Shown piece after piece: positions 44,131-52,008 of a DNA stretch of 64,000 nucleotides. The notes under the pieces were generated by a model. The model had not been told where the DNA came from. It saw nothing but the letters and a program-made list of their open reading frames with translations, and searched no databases. Origin of the DNA: UBA5018 sp044375975 (GTDB lineage: Bacteria; Cyanobacteriota; Cyanobacteriia; PCC-6307; Cyanobiaceae); assembly GCA_044375975.1 (NCBI GenBank), contig JBILLQ010000002.1:54060-118059 (forward strand). Direction: 5' to 3'. Position numbers and translations under genes: made by a program. The first letter of the stretch is position 1. Each line of letters opens with the position of its first letter.

Positions 44131-45042
44131 TCAACCCAGCAGCAGACGCCATAGGGGCACGCTCCCCAGGGCGATGGCCGTGCTCCACAGCACCAGGGCC
44201 GCCGCCCTAGGGCTGGAGCCTTCGTCGTTGGCGGAGCTGGCCTCGTTCAGCAGCAATACCGCCAAGGCCGTGGGGGCGGCGGCCTGTAGCACCACCGCCT
44301 GACGGGCCAGGGCGGGCATAGGGGTTAGCAGGCTGAGTGCCAGCATCGCCGCTGGAAATAACAGCAGCTTGATAGTTAAGGCCGGCCATAGGCGCAAGGG
44401 GTTGACCCGCTCGCCTGGCGGTTGGCGTAGCAGCGGGCCCAGATGGATGCCCAGGATCGTGAGCGCCAACAGCAGCACCAGCCGCGCTGGCACCACTAGC
44501 AGCGCCCCCAGTTGCTGGCTCCAGGGGGTTAGCCCCACCAGCAAAGCCAGCACCAGGGCCCGACTGGCGGGGCTGTGGGCCAGGGCGCGGACCAGGGGCC
44601 GACCCTGCAGCCGCTCGCCCGTCAATAGGGCCGGCCCCAGGCCCCAAATCAGCAGGGTGGCAGCCAGGTCGTAGGCCACCGCCGTGCCCATCGCGGCCGG
44701 CGGCAGCAGGGCCATCACCACCGGGAAGCCGAAGTAGGCGGTGTTGCCCGCCACCGCGCCCAAGCGCAGGGCCGGTAGCGGCAGCAGCTGCCGTACGCCT
44801 GGCAGCCAGCGCAGCAGCGCCAAGCCAGCGCCGATGCCCACCAGGGCCAGCAGGCCGGCCCAGAACATCGAGCGCTCCAGCCCCGAACGCAGCAGCATCC
44901 CCAACACGCTCAGGGGCACTCCGTAGCGGATCAGGGGCGGAGATAGTCGGCGCGACAATTTCGGCCAGCGCCACTCCAGCAATACCCCTAGCAGCAGGCA
45001 GGGCAGCACCTCCAGCAGCAGCCGCAGCAGCGGTGCGCTCAT
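44131..45042 (-). CDS. AEC-family (auxin efflux carrier-like) permease
   Basis: A 303-residue, highly hydrophobic inner-membrane protein with about ten membrane segments, in the two-bundle layout of AEC transporters. NTAYFGFPVVMALLP near residue 95 and QAAAPTALAVLLLNEAS near the C-terminus are the two conserved crossover regions. Substrates of relatives are organic acids, amino acids or auxin. The ATG at 45042 overlaps the ureD stop (4 bp), so it is translationally coupled with a urease accessory gene. It occupies the place where ureABC often follow ureD. Confidence 0.87.
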   Translation of the reverse strand: MSAPLLRLLLEVLPCLLLGVLLEWRWPKLSRRLSPPLIRYGVPLSVLGMLLRSGLERSMFWAGLLALVGIGAGLALLRWLPGVRQLLPLPALRLGAVAGNTAYFGFPVVMALLPPAAMGTAVAYDLAATLLIWGLGPALLTGERLQGRPLVRALAHSPASRALVLALLVGLTPWSQQLGALLVVPARLVLLLALTILGIHLGPLLRQPPGERVNPLRLWPALTIKLLLFPAAMLALSLLTPMPALARQAVVLQAAAPTALAVLLLNEASSANDEGSSPRAAALVLWSTAIALGSVPLWRLLLG

Positions 45043-46058
45043 GGCGCCGCGAATCCAGCCTGGGCGCAGGCGGGTTGGCGCTGCTCGGCAATTGACAGGG
45101 GCGTCTCTTGAAACGGCCATACCCGCGGCAGTTGCGGCGCGGTCAGCCCACGCACCGCCCGGATGCGCGCCCAGATGCGCGTGAACCAGTGGCGCGCCGC
45201 CTGGGAGGAGGGGCCCCGATAGCGGGCCACAAGCCCCTGTTCCAGGGGGCCACAGGCCATGCTGCCCGCCAACCCCAGCCGGTCGCCGCGGCAGTCGGCC
45301 AGCAGTTGGGCCAGGGCTGGGCCGGCCAAGGGGCTGGGCGCAGCCCACACCAGGGAGCCATAAACCGCCGCCCCGGCCATGCCGTGCTCGTTAGCCAGGG
45401 CATCGCCGGCCAATTCCAGCCGGTCCACCAGCTCCCAGCGCCGCCCCTGGCTGAGCTGGCGGCGAATCTCCAATTGGGAGCGCCAGCGGCCGGCCTCCAG
45501 TCCCTCCCCGGCGGCGCTGCGGCCCAGCCGCACCACCTCCGCCCCCAGAAACGAGGCCGTCTCGGCCAGTTCCACCCGGCAGCGCTGCTCCACCAGGCCG
45601 TTGGAGAACAGCACCAGCTCCTGGGGCAGCCACTCCAGATCGGCTCCTGCAAGCAACTCAAAACTGAGCTGTTGGCGGGCCCAGGCGCCGGCTGGCCTCA
45701 GCCGCGAGCGCCCCACGCTGCCGTACACCTTTTGGGCCGCCACGCTGGTGAGCAGGGCGGCACTGCCGGCCGCCAGTTCGGCCGCAATGGTGATCTGATC
45801 GCCCCCCACCAGGCCGCCGGCGGTATGCAGCAGCGGCAGTTCGCAGCGTCCATCGCCCTGCTGAATCGCCCGGGGCAGCTTCATCGGCGCCAGGGCTGAT
45901 CCCTGGTGGATGGTGTGGCCCTGCGACCCCTGCTGAAATTGCAGCCGCACGGCCCCATGCCAGCCGCCCTGCCATTCCCCCCGCCCGGGGTCGTCAGGGG
46001 CGGCTGTCCCTGTTGCGAGCTGGGTATCCACTGGGAGGCTGGGGCTGGGGATACTCAT
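45039..46058 (-). CDS. ureD: Urease accessory protein UreD
   Basis: A 339-residue scaffold protein that binds apo-urease and, with UreF and UreG, inserts nickel. Family blocks are LHTAGGLVGGD, AALLTSVAAQKVYGS, ADLEWLPQELVLFS and the late LLADCRGDRLGLAGS. Start ATG 46058; only 17 bp separate it from the divergent ureE start, so the two promoters overlap or lie within coding DNA. The downstream coupled gene is an AEC permease, not ureA. Confidence 0.93.
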   Translation of the reverse strand: MSIPSPSLPVDTQLATGTAAPDDPGRGEWQGGWHGAVRLQFQQGSQGHTIHQGSALAPMKLPRAIQQGDGRCELPLLHTAGGLVGGDQITIAAELAAGSAALLTSVAAQKVYGSVGRSRLRPAGAWARQQLSFELLAGADLEWLPQELVLFSNGLVEQRCRVELAETASFLGAEVVRLGRSAAGEGLEAGRWRSQLEIRRQLSQGRRWELVDRLELAGDALANEHGMAGAAVYGSLVWAAPSPLAGPALAQLLADCRGDRLGLAGSMACGPLEQGLVARYRGPSSQAARHWFTRIWARIRAVRGLTAPQLPRVWPFQETPLSIAEQRQPACAQAGFAAP

Positions 46059-46075
46059 GACAGCACCTGTTGCCC

Positions 46076-46771
46076 ATGTCCTACGCAGCTAGCCCGCAAG
46101 CCACCAACTCCGATCCGCTGCTGCTCTGCCGGCGCCTGCCGGTGAGCGAGCCCGTGGCGGGAGCGCTGCGGCTGGCCCTGGGGGCAGAGGAGCGCACGGG
46201 GCTGCGGGGCCTGCGCCACAGCAGCTGCGGCCGGGCGCTGCTGCTGCAGTTGCCCCGTGGGGAGGCCCTGGTGCCCGGCGAGCTGCTGGCCCCGGCCGAG
46301 GGGGAGCAACTGGTGCAGGTGGAGGCCGCCCCGGAGGCGCTGTTGCGGGTGCGGGACCACCGCCCCCTGGCCCTGCTGCAGGCGGCCTATCACCTGGGCA
46401 ATCGCCACGTGGCGATGGAGATCCACACCGACGAGTTGCGGCTGTTGCGGGATTCGGTATTGGCGCAGATGTTGGAGCATCGGGGCCTGGAGGTTGAGGC
46501 CATAGTGGCGCCCTTTCATCCCGAGAGCGGGGCCTACGGCCACTCCCATACTTATCCCCCTGGCAGCGATAAATCCGCCAGTAATCACCCCGCCAGTGAT
46601 CAGCCGGCCACCGATGGGCACACCGATCATCATCATGGTGATTATCAGCACGCCGGCCATAGCCATATCGGTCATAGCCATAGCCATAGCCATAGCCATG
46701 TCAGCCCTGGCAATGCCAGTGATGGGCAAGGTAGTCGTAGCCATTCCAGGGATCAGCATGGCGATCATTGA
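46076..46771 (+). CDS. ureE: Urease accessory protein UreE (nickel metallochaperone)
   Basis: A 231-residue protein. The N-terminal peptide-binding domain runs to about residue 75. The metal domain shows AAYHLGNRHVAMEI with the conserved His, and LEVEAIVAPFHPESGAYGH. The last about 75 residues form a His-rich tail (HTDHHHGDYQHAGHSH, then HSH repeats) able to store nickel. The tail DNA is a run of near-identical CATAGC hexamers (about 46660-46700). ATG 46076 preferred over TTG 46070. Confidence 0.93.
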   Translation: MSYAASPQATNSDPLLLCRRLPVSEPVAGALRLALGAEERTGLRGLRHSSCGRALLLQLPRGEALVPGELLAPAEGEQLVQVEAAPEALLRVRDHRPLALLQAAYHLGNRHVAMEIHTDELRLLRDSVLAQMLEHRGLEVEAIVAPFHPESGAYGHSHTYPPGSDKSASNHPASDQPATDGHTDHHHGDYQHAGHSHIGHSHSHSHSHVSPGNASDGQGSRSHSRDQHGDH

Positions 46772-46901
46772 CTCTGTCAATTAGTGCCTTTAATCAATCA
46801 GCATCTCTGCCAATCAATGCCTTATGCCAATCAAAGCCTTTAATCATTTAGTTCCCTCTGCCAATCAGTGCCCTCTGCCAATCAGTGCCCAGGCTGAGCG
46901 G

Positions 46902-46958
46902 TTGCCTGGACTGGCCTAAGTCTGCAGATTGCGCCGGCTGAATTGTTGGAGGCCTACC
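46902..46958 (+). pseudogene. Duplicated fragment of ureF
   Basis: These 57 bp match the ureF coding sequence at 48058-48114 with about five mismatches; the central stretch from GTCTGCAGATTGCGCC onward is nearly identical. Similarity stops abruptly on both sides. It is a relic of a ureF duplication or of recombination in the ureE-ureF gap. Confidence 0.85.
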
Positions 46959-46985
46959 GCGCCCCCGGTTTGCTCACTGTCCCCC

Positions 46986-47099
46986 GGCTTGGTCACAGTC
47001 CATAGGCTTGGTCGCAGTCCACAGGCTTGGTCGCAGTCCACAGGCTTGGTCGCAGTCCACAGGCTTGGTCGCAGTCCACAGGTTTGGTCACTGCCCCCA
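46986..47099 (+). repeat. 19-nt tandem repeat, about six units
   Basis: Head-to-tail copies of GGCTTGGTCGCAGTCCACA start at 46986, 47005, 47024, 47043, 47062 and 47081, with the outer copies degenerate. The units are contiguous, so this is not a CRISPR array. The surrounding gap (46772-47291) also has looser CTGCCAATCAGTGC and GCCAATGAA phrases, and no other gene is seen there. Confidence 0.92.
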
Positions 47100-47291
47100 G
47101 GTTTGAGAGTAGTCAGTTAGGGGGCAGTGATCGTTAACTTACTGGCGATCACCAGCCTGCCAATGAAGTTCTGCCAATGAACTCCTGCCAGCGAACCCCT
47201 GTCAGCAAACCATCTGTCGCCAGCCAACCATTTAGTGCCGGTGAACCATTTAGTGCCACTGATCAGGCCAGCCCAGCCACTGCTAAGGCTA

Positions 47292-48335
47292 ATGACACCT
47301 GGAACCGAAACCGCTGATCAGGCCAGGGCTGGGGCTGCCGCGGCACGGCTACGGCTGTATCAGCTGGTGAGTCCAGCTCTGCCCGTGGGGGCCTTTAGCT
47401 ATGCCGAGGGGCTGGAGGTGCTGGCGCAGTCCGGAAGGTTGGCCGATGTCGGCGCGGTTCAAGCTTGGCTGGAGGCCGAGTTACGGCGCGGCGCGGTGCG
47501 GCTGGAAGCGGCGGCCATGCCGGGCTTGACGTTGCTCTTGCGCCAGTGGCAACAATTAGCCGTGGCAGAGAAACCGGCTGAATCAGAGAAACCGGCTGAA
47601 GCTGAGACATTTGCCGATGTAGAAAATTTAGCCGATGCGGGGCAGTTAGCCATTGCTCAGCATGGGAATATTGCGGAGTCCCCAGTAAATACTGATGGGC
47701 ATCTGGCCCCAGTTGAACAAATAGCTGTTACTGGGCGTATGGCCGATACTGGGCGTATGGCTGATGCTGGAAGTAAGGCATATACCGAGCACAGCTCTGA
47801 TGCTAGTCATCAAACTATTGACGCGATTAAGTATATCGCGGAAGTTGCGCCTGTAGTCGCGCCCTTCGCAGCGGCGCCCACCGGGGCTGCTGCGGCCCGG
47901 GAGGCGCTGCTGGATCGCGACGGCTGGCTGCTGGCCCAGCGGGACGCCCCTGAATTGCGGGCTCAGCAGCGCCAGATGGGGGGCTCTTTGCTGCAGTTAC
48001 TGGCCGACCTGGGCTGGCCCCTGCCCCTGGCCACCCCTCTGGCCTGGCCGGCGGCCTTTGCCTGGGCTGGATTATGTCTGCAGATTGCGCCGGCTGAATT
48101 GGTGGAGGCCTACCTCTACGGCTGGGTGGCCAACCAGCTCAGCGCCGCCTTGCGCCTGGTACCCCTGGGCCCCACCCAGGCCCAGCGCCTGCAGCTGCGG
48201 CTCGCCCCTTTGCTGGCCGAGCAGGCCGTCCAGTTGCTGGCCTGCGAGCCGGAGCGGCTGTGGAGTGGTGGCGTGGGCGCGGGCCTGGCCCAACTGAGCC
48301 AGGTGGAGCTCTATTCCCGCTTGTTCCGTAGCTGA
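47292..48335 (+). CDS. ureF: Urease accessory protein UreF with a repeat-derived insertion
   Basis: The GTPase-activating accessory protein that controls UreG during nickel insertion. The N-terminal block YQLVSPALPVGAFSYAEGLE and C-terminal GWVANQLSAALRLVPLGPTQAQ are intact. Length is 347 residues from ATG 47292, against roughly 225-240 for the family. The excess is an insert at residues about 91-195 of degenerate repeats (AEKPAESEKPAEAET, TGRMADTGRMADAG), falling between two helices after LRQWQQL. The insert is probably a disordered loop. An upstream frame to 47235 lacks family similarity. Confidence 0.92.
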   Translation: MTPGTETADQARAGAAAARLRLYQLVSPALPVGAFSYAEGLEVLAQSGRLADVGAVQAWLEAELRRGAVRLEAAAMPGLTLLLRQWQQLAVAEKPAESEKPAEAETFADVENLADAGQLAIAQHGNIAESPVNTDGHLAPVEQIAVTGRMADTGRMADAGSKAYTEHSSDASHQTIDAIKYIAEVAPVVAPFAAAPTGAAAAREALLDRDGWLLAQRDAPELRAQQRQMGGSLLQLLADLGWPLPLATPLAWPAAFAWAGLCLQIAPAELVEAYLYGWVANQLSAALRLVPLGPTQAQRLQLRLAPLLAEQAVQLLACEPERLWSGGVGAGLAQLSQVELYSRLFRS

Positions 48336-48428
48336 TTTTTGGCAGCAGCAGTTTTGGCCAACAGCTGGCGGCGGCACCCAACTTTGCCCGCTGGTGGTCA
48401 GGATGGCAGCACTGCGCTGCACCGCTGG

Positions 48429-49028
48429 ATGAGCAAGTTGCGGGTGGGGGTGGCCGGACCGGTGGGTTCCGGCAAGACGGCCCTGGTGGAGGCCCTCTGC
48501 CTGCGGCTGCGGGATCGCCTGGAGCTGGCCGTGGTCACAAATGACATCTACACCCAGGAGGATGCCCAATTCCTTACCCGGGCCGGGGCGCTGCAGCCGG
48601 AGCGGATTCGCGGGGTGGAAACCGGTGGCTGTCCCCACACCGCCATTCGCGAGGACTGCTCGATCAATCGGGCGGCGGTGCAGGAGCTGGAACAGGCCTT
48701 CCCCCAACTGGATCTGGTGCTGGTGGAGAGCGGCGGCGACAACCTGGCGGCCAGCTTCAGCCCAGAACTGGTAGACCTTTGCATCTACGTGATCGACGTG
48801 GCGGCGGGGGACAAAATCCCGCGTAAGGGGGGACCCGGGATCACCCGCTCAGACCTGCTGGTAATCAACAAAATCGATCTGGCGCCGATGGTGGGCGCCA
48901 GCCTGGAAGTGATGCAGGCCGACACCGAGCGGATGCGGGGCGGCCGGCCCTGGTGCTTCACCAACATCCGCAGTGGCCAGGGGCTAGAGGCTGTGGAAAA
49001 TTTTCTGTTACAACAACTACCGAGTTAA
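48429..49028 (+). CDS. ureG: Urease accessory GTPase UreG
   Basis: A 199-residue SIMIBI-class GTPase delivering nickel to urease. It has P-loop GPVGSGKTALVEAL, VVTNDIYTQEDA, the metal-binding ETGGCPHTAIRED (Cys-Pro-His), LVLVESGGDNL and the NKIDLA specificity motif. Start ATG 48429, 93 bp after ureF. Length and motifs are standard. Confidence 0.96.
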   Translation: MSKLRVGVAGPVGSGKTALVEALCLRLRDRLELAVVTNDIYTQEDAQFLTRAGALQPERIRGVETGGCPHTAIREDCSINRAAVQELEQAFPQLDLVLVESGGDNLAASFSPELVDLCIYVIDVAAGDKIPRKGGPGITRSDLLVINKIDLAPMVGASLEVMQADTERMRGGRPWCFTNIRSGQGLEAVENFLLQQLPS

Positions 49029-49059
49029 CCGTTTGCCAGGGCCCTTGGGATGTTCGCCA

Positions 49060-49215
49060 GGGGCGAGGGGGTTTTGCAGCTGGTTGCCAAAGCGATTCGC
49101 CAGATGATTTGGAAAAGCCTTGGCAAAAGGCTTGAAAAAGCTGTTGAAAAAGTCTTTCCAAAAGCTTTGCAAATGCCTTGCCAGAGGGCTTGCCAGAGGG
49201 CTTGACAGCAGGTTT
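49060..49215 (+). repeat. Degenerate TTGCCAAAAGGCTTG-type repeats
   Basis: Variants of a unit near CTTGCCAGAGGG / CTTGGCAAAAGG / CTTGAAAAAGCT recur irregularly between ureG and the urt promoter. The two most alike copies (CTTGCCAGAGGG) lie at about 49177-49201. No gene seen. Confidence 0.7.
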
Positions 49216-49293
49216 GGCAAGAGGTTGGGGCCATAATTTCACCCCCTGTAAAGCCACTGTTGTTGTGCGTTAGCCGACCTGCTGCCCGCTTCT

Positions 49294-49335
49294 GTAGCAA
49301 CCAATACACACCCACTGGGTGGTGATCCGTAACTT
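49294..49335 (+). promoter_or_regulatory. NtcA-activated promoter of urtABCDE
   Basis: GTA-GCAACCAA-TAC (49294-49307) is a perfect NtcA palindrome. A -10 box TAACTT (TA-N3-T, 49330-49335) follows after exactly 22 nt, the spacing typical of class II NtcA promoters. The leader to the urtA ATG is then about 45 nt. Predicts induction under nitrogen limitation. Confidence 0.85.
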
Positions 49336-49384
49336 CCAGGGGCCGTTCGTCCTTCGGCACATTTTCCTCTTGAAAACGTCGAAC

Positions 49385-50677
49385 ATGATTCCCAGTATTT
49401 CCAAACGTGTTGCCTCGGGGGCAGCGGCAGCTACAGTTTGTCTGTCTTTGGTCGCCTGCGGCGGCGGTGGCGGCGGCGGCGACTTTGACGGTGAGATCAA
49501 AGTTGGCATTCTCCACTCCCTGAGTGGCACCATGGCCATCTCCGAAACCACCCTCAAGGAGGTGGAAGAGATGGCGATTAAAGAGATTAATGATGCCGGT
49601 GGCGTAAAGGTTGCTGGCAAAAGCTATAAGATTACTGCGATTTCCGAAGATGGTGCTTCTGATTGGCCCACCTTCGCTGAGAAATCTCAGAAGCTGATCG
49701 ACTCTGACAAGGTGGCCATCGTGTTTGGCGGCTGGACATCCGCCAGCCGTAAGGCAATGATGCCGGTTTATGAGTCGAAGAATCACATCCTGTTCTACCC
49801 CATTCAATATGAGGGTCAGGAATGTTCCAAGAACATCTTCTACACTGGCGCAGTTCCAAACCAGCAGGCCGAGCCGGCTGTGGAATGGCTGATGAAGGAG
49901 TACGCCCCTAAGTATGGTAAGAAAGTTTACCTAGTTGGCTCTGACTATGTGTATCCGCGTACCGCGAATACCATCATCAAGGAGCAAATGAAGGCCCTGG
50001 GCGGCGAAACGGTTGGTGAAGATTACATCCCCCTCGGCAACACTGAGGTGGCCCCAATCATTGCCAAAATCAAGAAGGCATTCCCTGATGGTGGCATCAT
50101 CATCAACACCTTGAACGGTGACTCAAACGTAGCCCTGTTCAAGCAGTTCAAGGCCGCTGGTATTGATCCGTCCAAGTATCCGATCATGTCCTTCTCGATC
50201 GCCGAGGAGGAAATTCGCCAGATCGGTCCCGAGTACACCAAGGGTACTTTTGCGGCCTGGAACTTCTTCATGAGCCTGGATACCCCGGCCTCCAAGAAGT
50301 TCACCGCTGACTTCCAGGCCGCCTATGGCAAGGATCGGGTGACTGGTGACCCGGCCGAATCTGCCTACAACATGGTATATCTCTGGAAGAATGCCGTTGA
50401 GAAAGCCGGCACCTTCGAGGATTTGGATAAGGTGCGTACTGCCATGATCGGCACCACTTTCGCCGCTCCCCAGGGCGAAATCAAGATGTTCCCCAACCAC
50501 CACACCTCTGAGCGTGTGATGATTGGCGAAGCTCAGGCCGACGGCCAATTCAAGATCATCTCTGATTCCAAGACGGCAGTACCGCCGATCCCCTGGAACC
50601 AGTTTGTGCCCGAAACCAAGGGCTATACCTGTGACTGGACCCAGAATCGTCCTGATGCTGGCAAGTTCAAGATGTGA
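49385..50677 (+). CDS. urtA: Urea ABC transporter substrate-binding lipoprotein UrtA
   Basis: A 430-residue periplasmic urea-binding protein. The N-terminus is a lipoprotein signal with Cys after CLSLVA, followed by a run of Gly as a linker. Mature-domain family blocks include KVGILHSLSGTMAISE, FGGWTSASRKAMMPVYE, LFYPIQYEGQECSKN and SFSIAEEEIRQIGPEYTKG. Start ATG 49385 gives the signal peptide; an upstream in-frame extension passes through the promoter and is ruled out. First gene of urtABCDE, driven by the NtcA promoter. Confidence 0.96.
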   Translation: MIPSISKRVASGAAAATVCLSLVACGGGGGGGDFDGEIKVGILHSLSGTMAISETTLKEVEEMAIKEINDAGGVKVAGKSYKITAISEDGASDWPTFAEKSQKLIDSDKVAIVFGGWTSASRKAMMPVYESKNHILFYPIQYEGQECSKNIFYTGAVPNQQAEPAVEWLMKEYAPKYGKKVYLVGSDYVYPRTANTIIKEQMKALGGETVGEDYIPLGNTEVAPIIAKIKKAFPDGGIIINTLNGDSNVALFKQFKAAGIDPSKYPIMSFSIAEEEIRQIGPEYTKGTFAAWNFFMSLDTPASKKFTADFQAAYGKDRVTGDPAESAYNMVYLWKNAVEKAGTFEDLDKVRTAMIGTTFAAPQGEIKMFPNHHTSERVMIGEAQADGQFKIISDSKTAVPPIPWNQFVPETKGYTCDWTQNRPDAGKFKM

Positions 50678-50750
50678 TAGTTAGACCTGGCGTCCTTCTA
50701 CCCGCCGGTCCTGTCTTGATGGCTTGATCGTCATCCTGTTGATCAGCTAG

Positions 50751-50771
50751 GGGCCTGGTTTAGCCAGGCCC
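50751..50771 (+). terminator. Intra-operon hairpin between urtA and urtB
   Basis: GGGCCTGG and CCAGGCCC form a perfect 8-bp GC-rich stem with a TTTAG loop, followed by a short T-rich stretch. In the 119-bp urtA-urtB gap it would act as a partial terminator or 3' protecting structure, raising UrtA over the membrane components. Confidence 0.65.
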
Positions 50772-50796
50772 TATTTCTTCCTAAGGATTTGCACTG

Positions 50797-51954
50797 GTGG
50801 AACTCTTTTTTTCTCAGGTTCTTGATGGTCTGAGTATCGGTTCAGTGCTGCTGCTGGCTGCAACCGGTCTCGCCATTGTTTTCGGTTTGATGGGTGTCAT
50901 TAATCTCGCCCACGGCGAGCTAATGATGCTTGGCGCCTATGTGACCTTCGTGGTCCAGAATGTTTTCAAGCCCATGGGCGGCATTGTATTTGAGCTTTAT
51001 TTCCCGGTTGCTTTGGTGCTGTCGTTTTTTGTGACAGCATTAGTTGGGGTATTGCTCGAACGCACTTTGATCAGGCGATTATACGGAAGACCCCTGGAAA
51101 CATTGCTGGCTACCTGGGGAGTCAGCTTAATTTTGATCCAATTAGTACGCAGTGTGTCTACGGCCATGGTGCTGGGCATCCTGCTGACTATTGGCATTGG
51201 AATTTTTGCTTCCAAGATTATCGCCAAAACCTGGGCCGACAAACCTTTCTTGCCCTACGTCACTGGTTTGGGTTGGCTGGTATCTATTGGGGTTGGCCTG
51301 GCAACTGCAAACATTTTATCGGCAGTTCGCCCTCTGTCGTCGGCTTGGTTTGGACCTCGTAACATTGACGTTACAGCTCCCAAGTGGCTGCAGGGTAGCT
51401 GGGGCAAGATCAATGGGATTGAGCTTCCGGGTATCCGCATCTTCATCATCCTGCTGTCTGCGGTGCTGCTGCTGGCCACGGTCTGGTTCCTCACCAAGAG
51501 CGTCTGGGGTCTGCGCATGCGGGCAGTGACCCAGAACAGGCAGATGAGTAACTGCCTGGGCATTCCCACCGACAGGGTGGACAGCATCACCTTTGGCATT
51601 GGCTCTGGCCTGGCAGGGGTGGCTGGCTGTGCGATCACCCTGCTCGGATCTGTGGGCCCAAATCTGGGCGCTGCTTATATTGTTTCCTGCTTCATGGTGA
51701 TTGTTTTAGGTGGCGTAGGCAATTTGCTGGGCACTGTGTTGGCATCACTGCTGCTGGGGATCATTCAATCGGTGATTGGCTCCGGTTCGGTTTTGATCAT
51801 GTTCCCGAATCTGCCCGCCGCTCCCAAGGCCGTGATCGAATTCTTTGCAACTACTAGCATGTCCTTGGTGCTGGTGTTTATCTTTATTATCGCATTCCTT
51901 CAGTTTCGTCCCAACGGTATGTTCCCTCAAAAGGGTAGATCCGTTGAATCATAA
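50797..51954 (+). CDS. urtB: Urea ABC transporter permease UrtB
   Basis: A 385-residue LivH-type inner-membrane permease. About eight to nine membrane segments are apparent. GLMGVINLAHGELMMLGAY near the N-terminus and the cytoplasmic EAA-like loop around RAVTQNRQMSNCLGIPTDRVD are conserved. GTG 50797 follows AAGGA by a good distance. Pairs with UrtC to form the channel. Confidence 0.95.
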   Translation: MELFFSQVLDGLSIGSVLLLAATGLAIVFGLMGVINLAHGELMMLGAYVTFVVQNVFKPMGGIVFELYFPVALVLSFFVTALVGVLLERTLIRRLYGRPLETLLATWGVSLILIQLVRSVSTAMVLGILLTIGIGIFASKIIAKTWADKPFLPYVTGLGWLVSIGVGLATANILSAVRPLSSAWFGPRNIDVTAPKWLQGSWGKINGIELPGIRIFIILLSAVLLLATVWFLTKSVWGLRMRAVTQNRQMSNCLGIPTDRVDSITFGIGSGLAGVAGCAITLLGSVGPNLGAAYIVSCFMVIVLGGVGNLLGTVLASLLLGIIQSVIGSGSVLIMFPNLPAAPKAVIEFFATTSMSLVLVFIFIIAFLQFRPNGMFPQKGRSVES

Positions 51955-52008
51955 CCTCGCGGTTTTCTTTCCGTACCTTGCAAGCCCATCCACATTGAGG
52001 CATCAGCC

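Noticed and set aside
43960..44154. 64-codon frame resembling a small membrane protein
   Set aside because: Runs into the 3' end of the AEC gene, starts at TTG without a ribosome site, and includes a poly-C-derived Pro run.
44131..45348. Longer start for the AEC permease
   Set aside because: The extra N-terminal 102 codons lie wholly within ureD on the same strand in another frame and are Pro/Gly-rich; ATG 45042 gives the normal first membrane helix.
46986..47099. Possible CRISPR array
   Set aside because: The 19-nt units are directly contiguous without unique spacers, and no cas genes are nearby.
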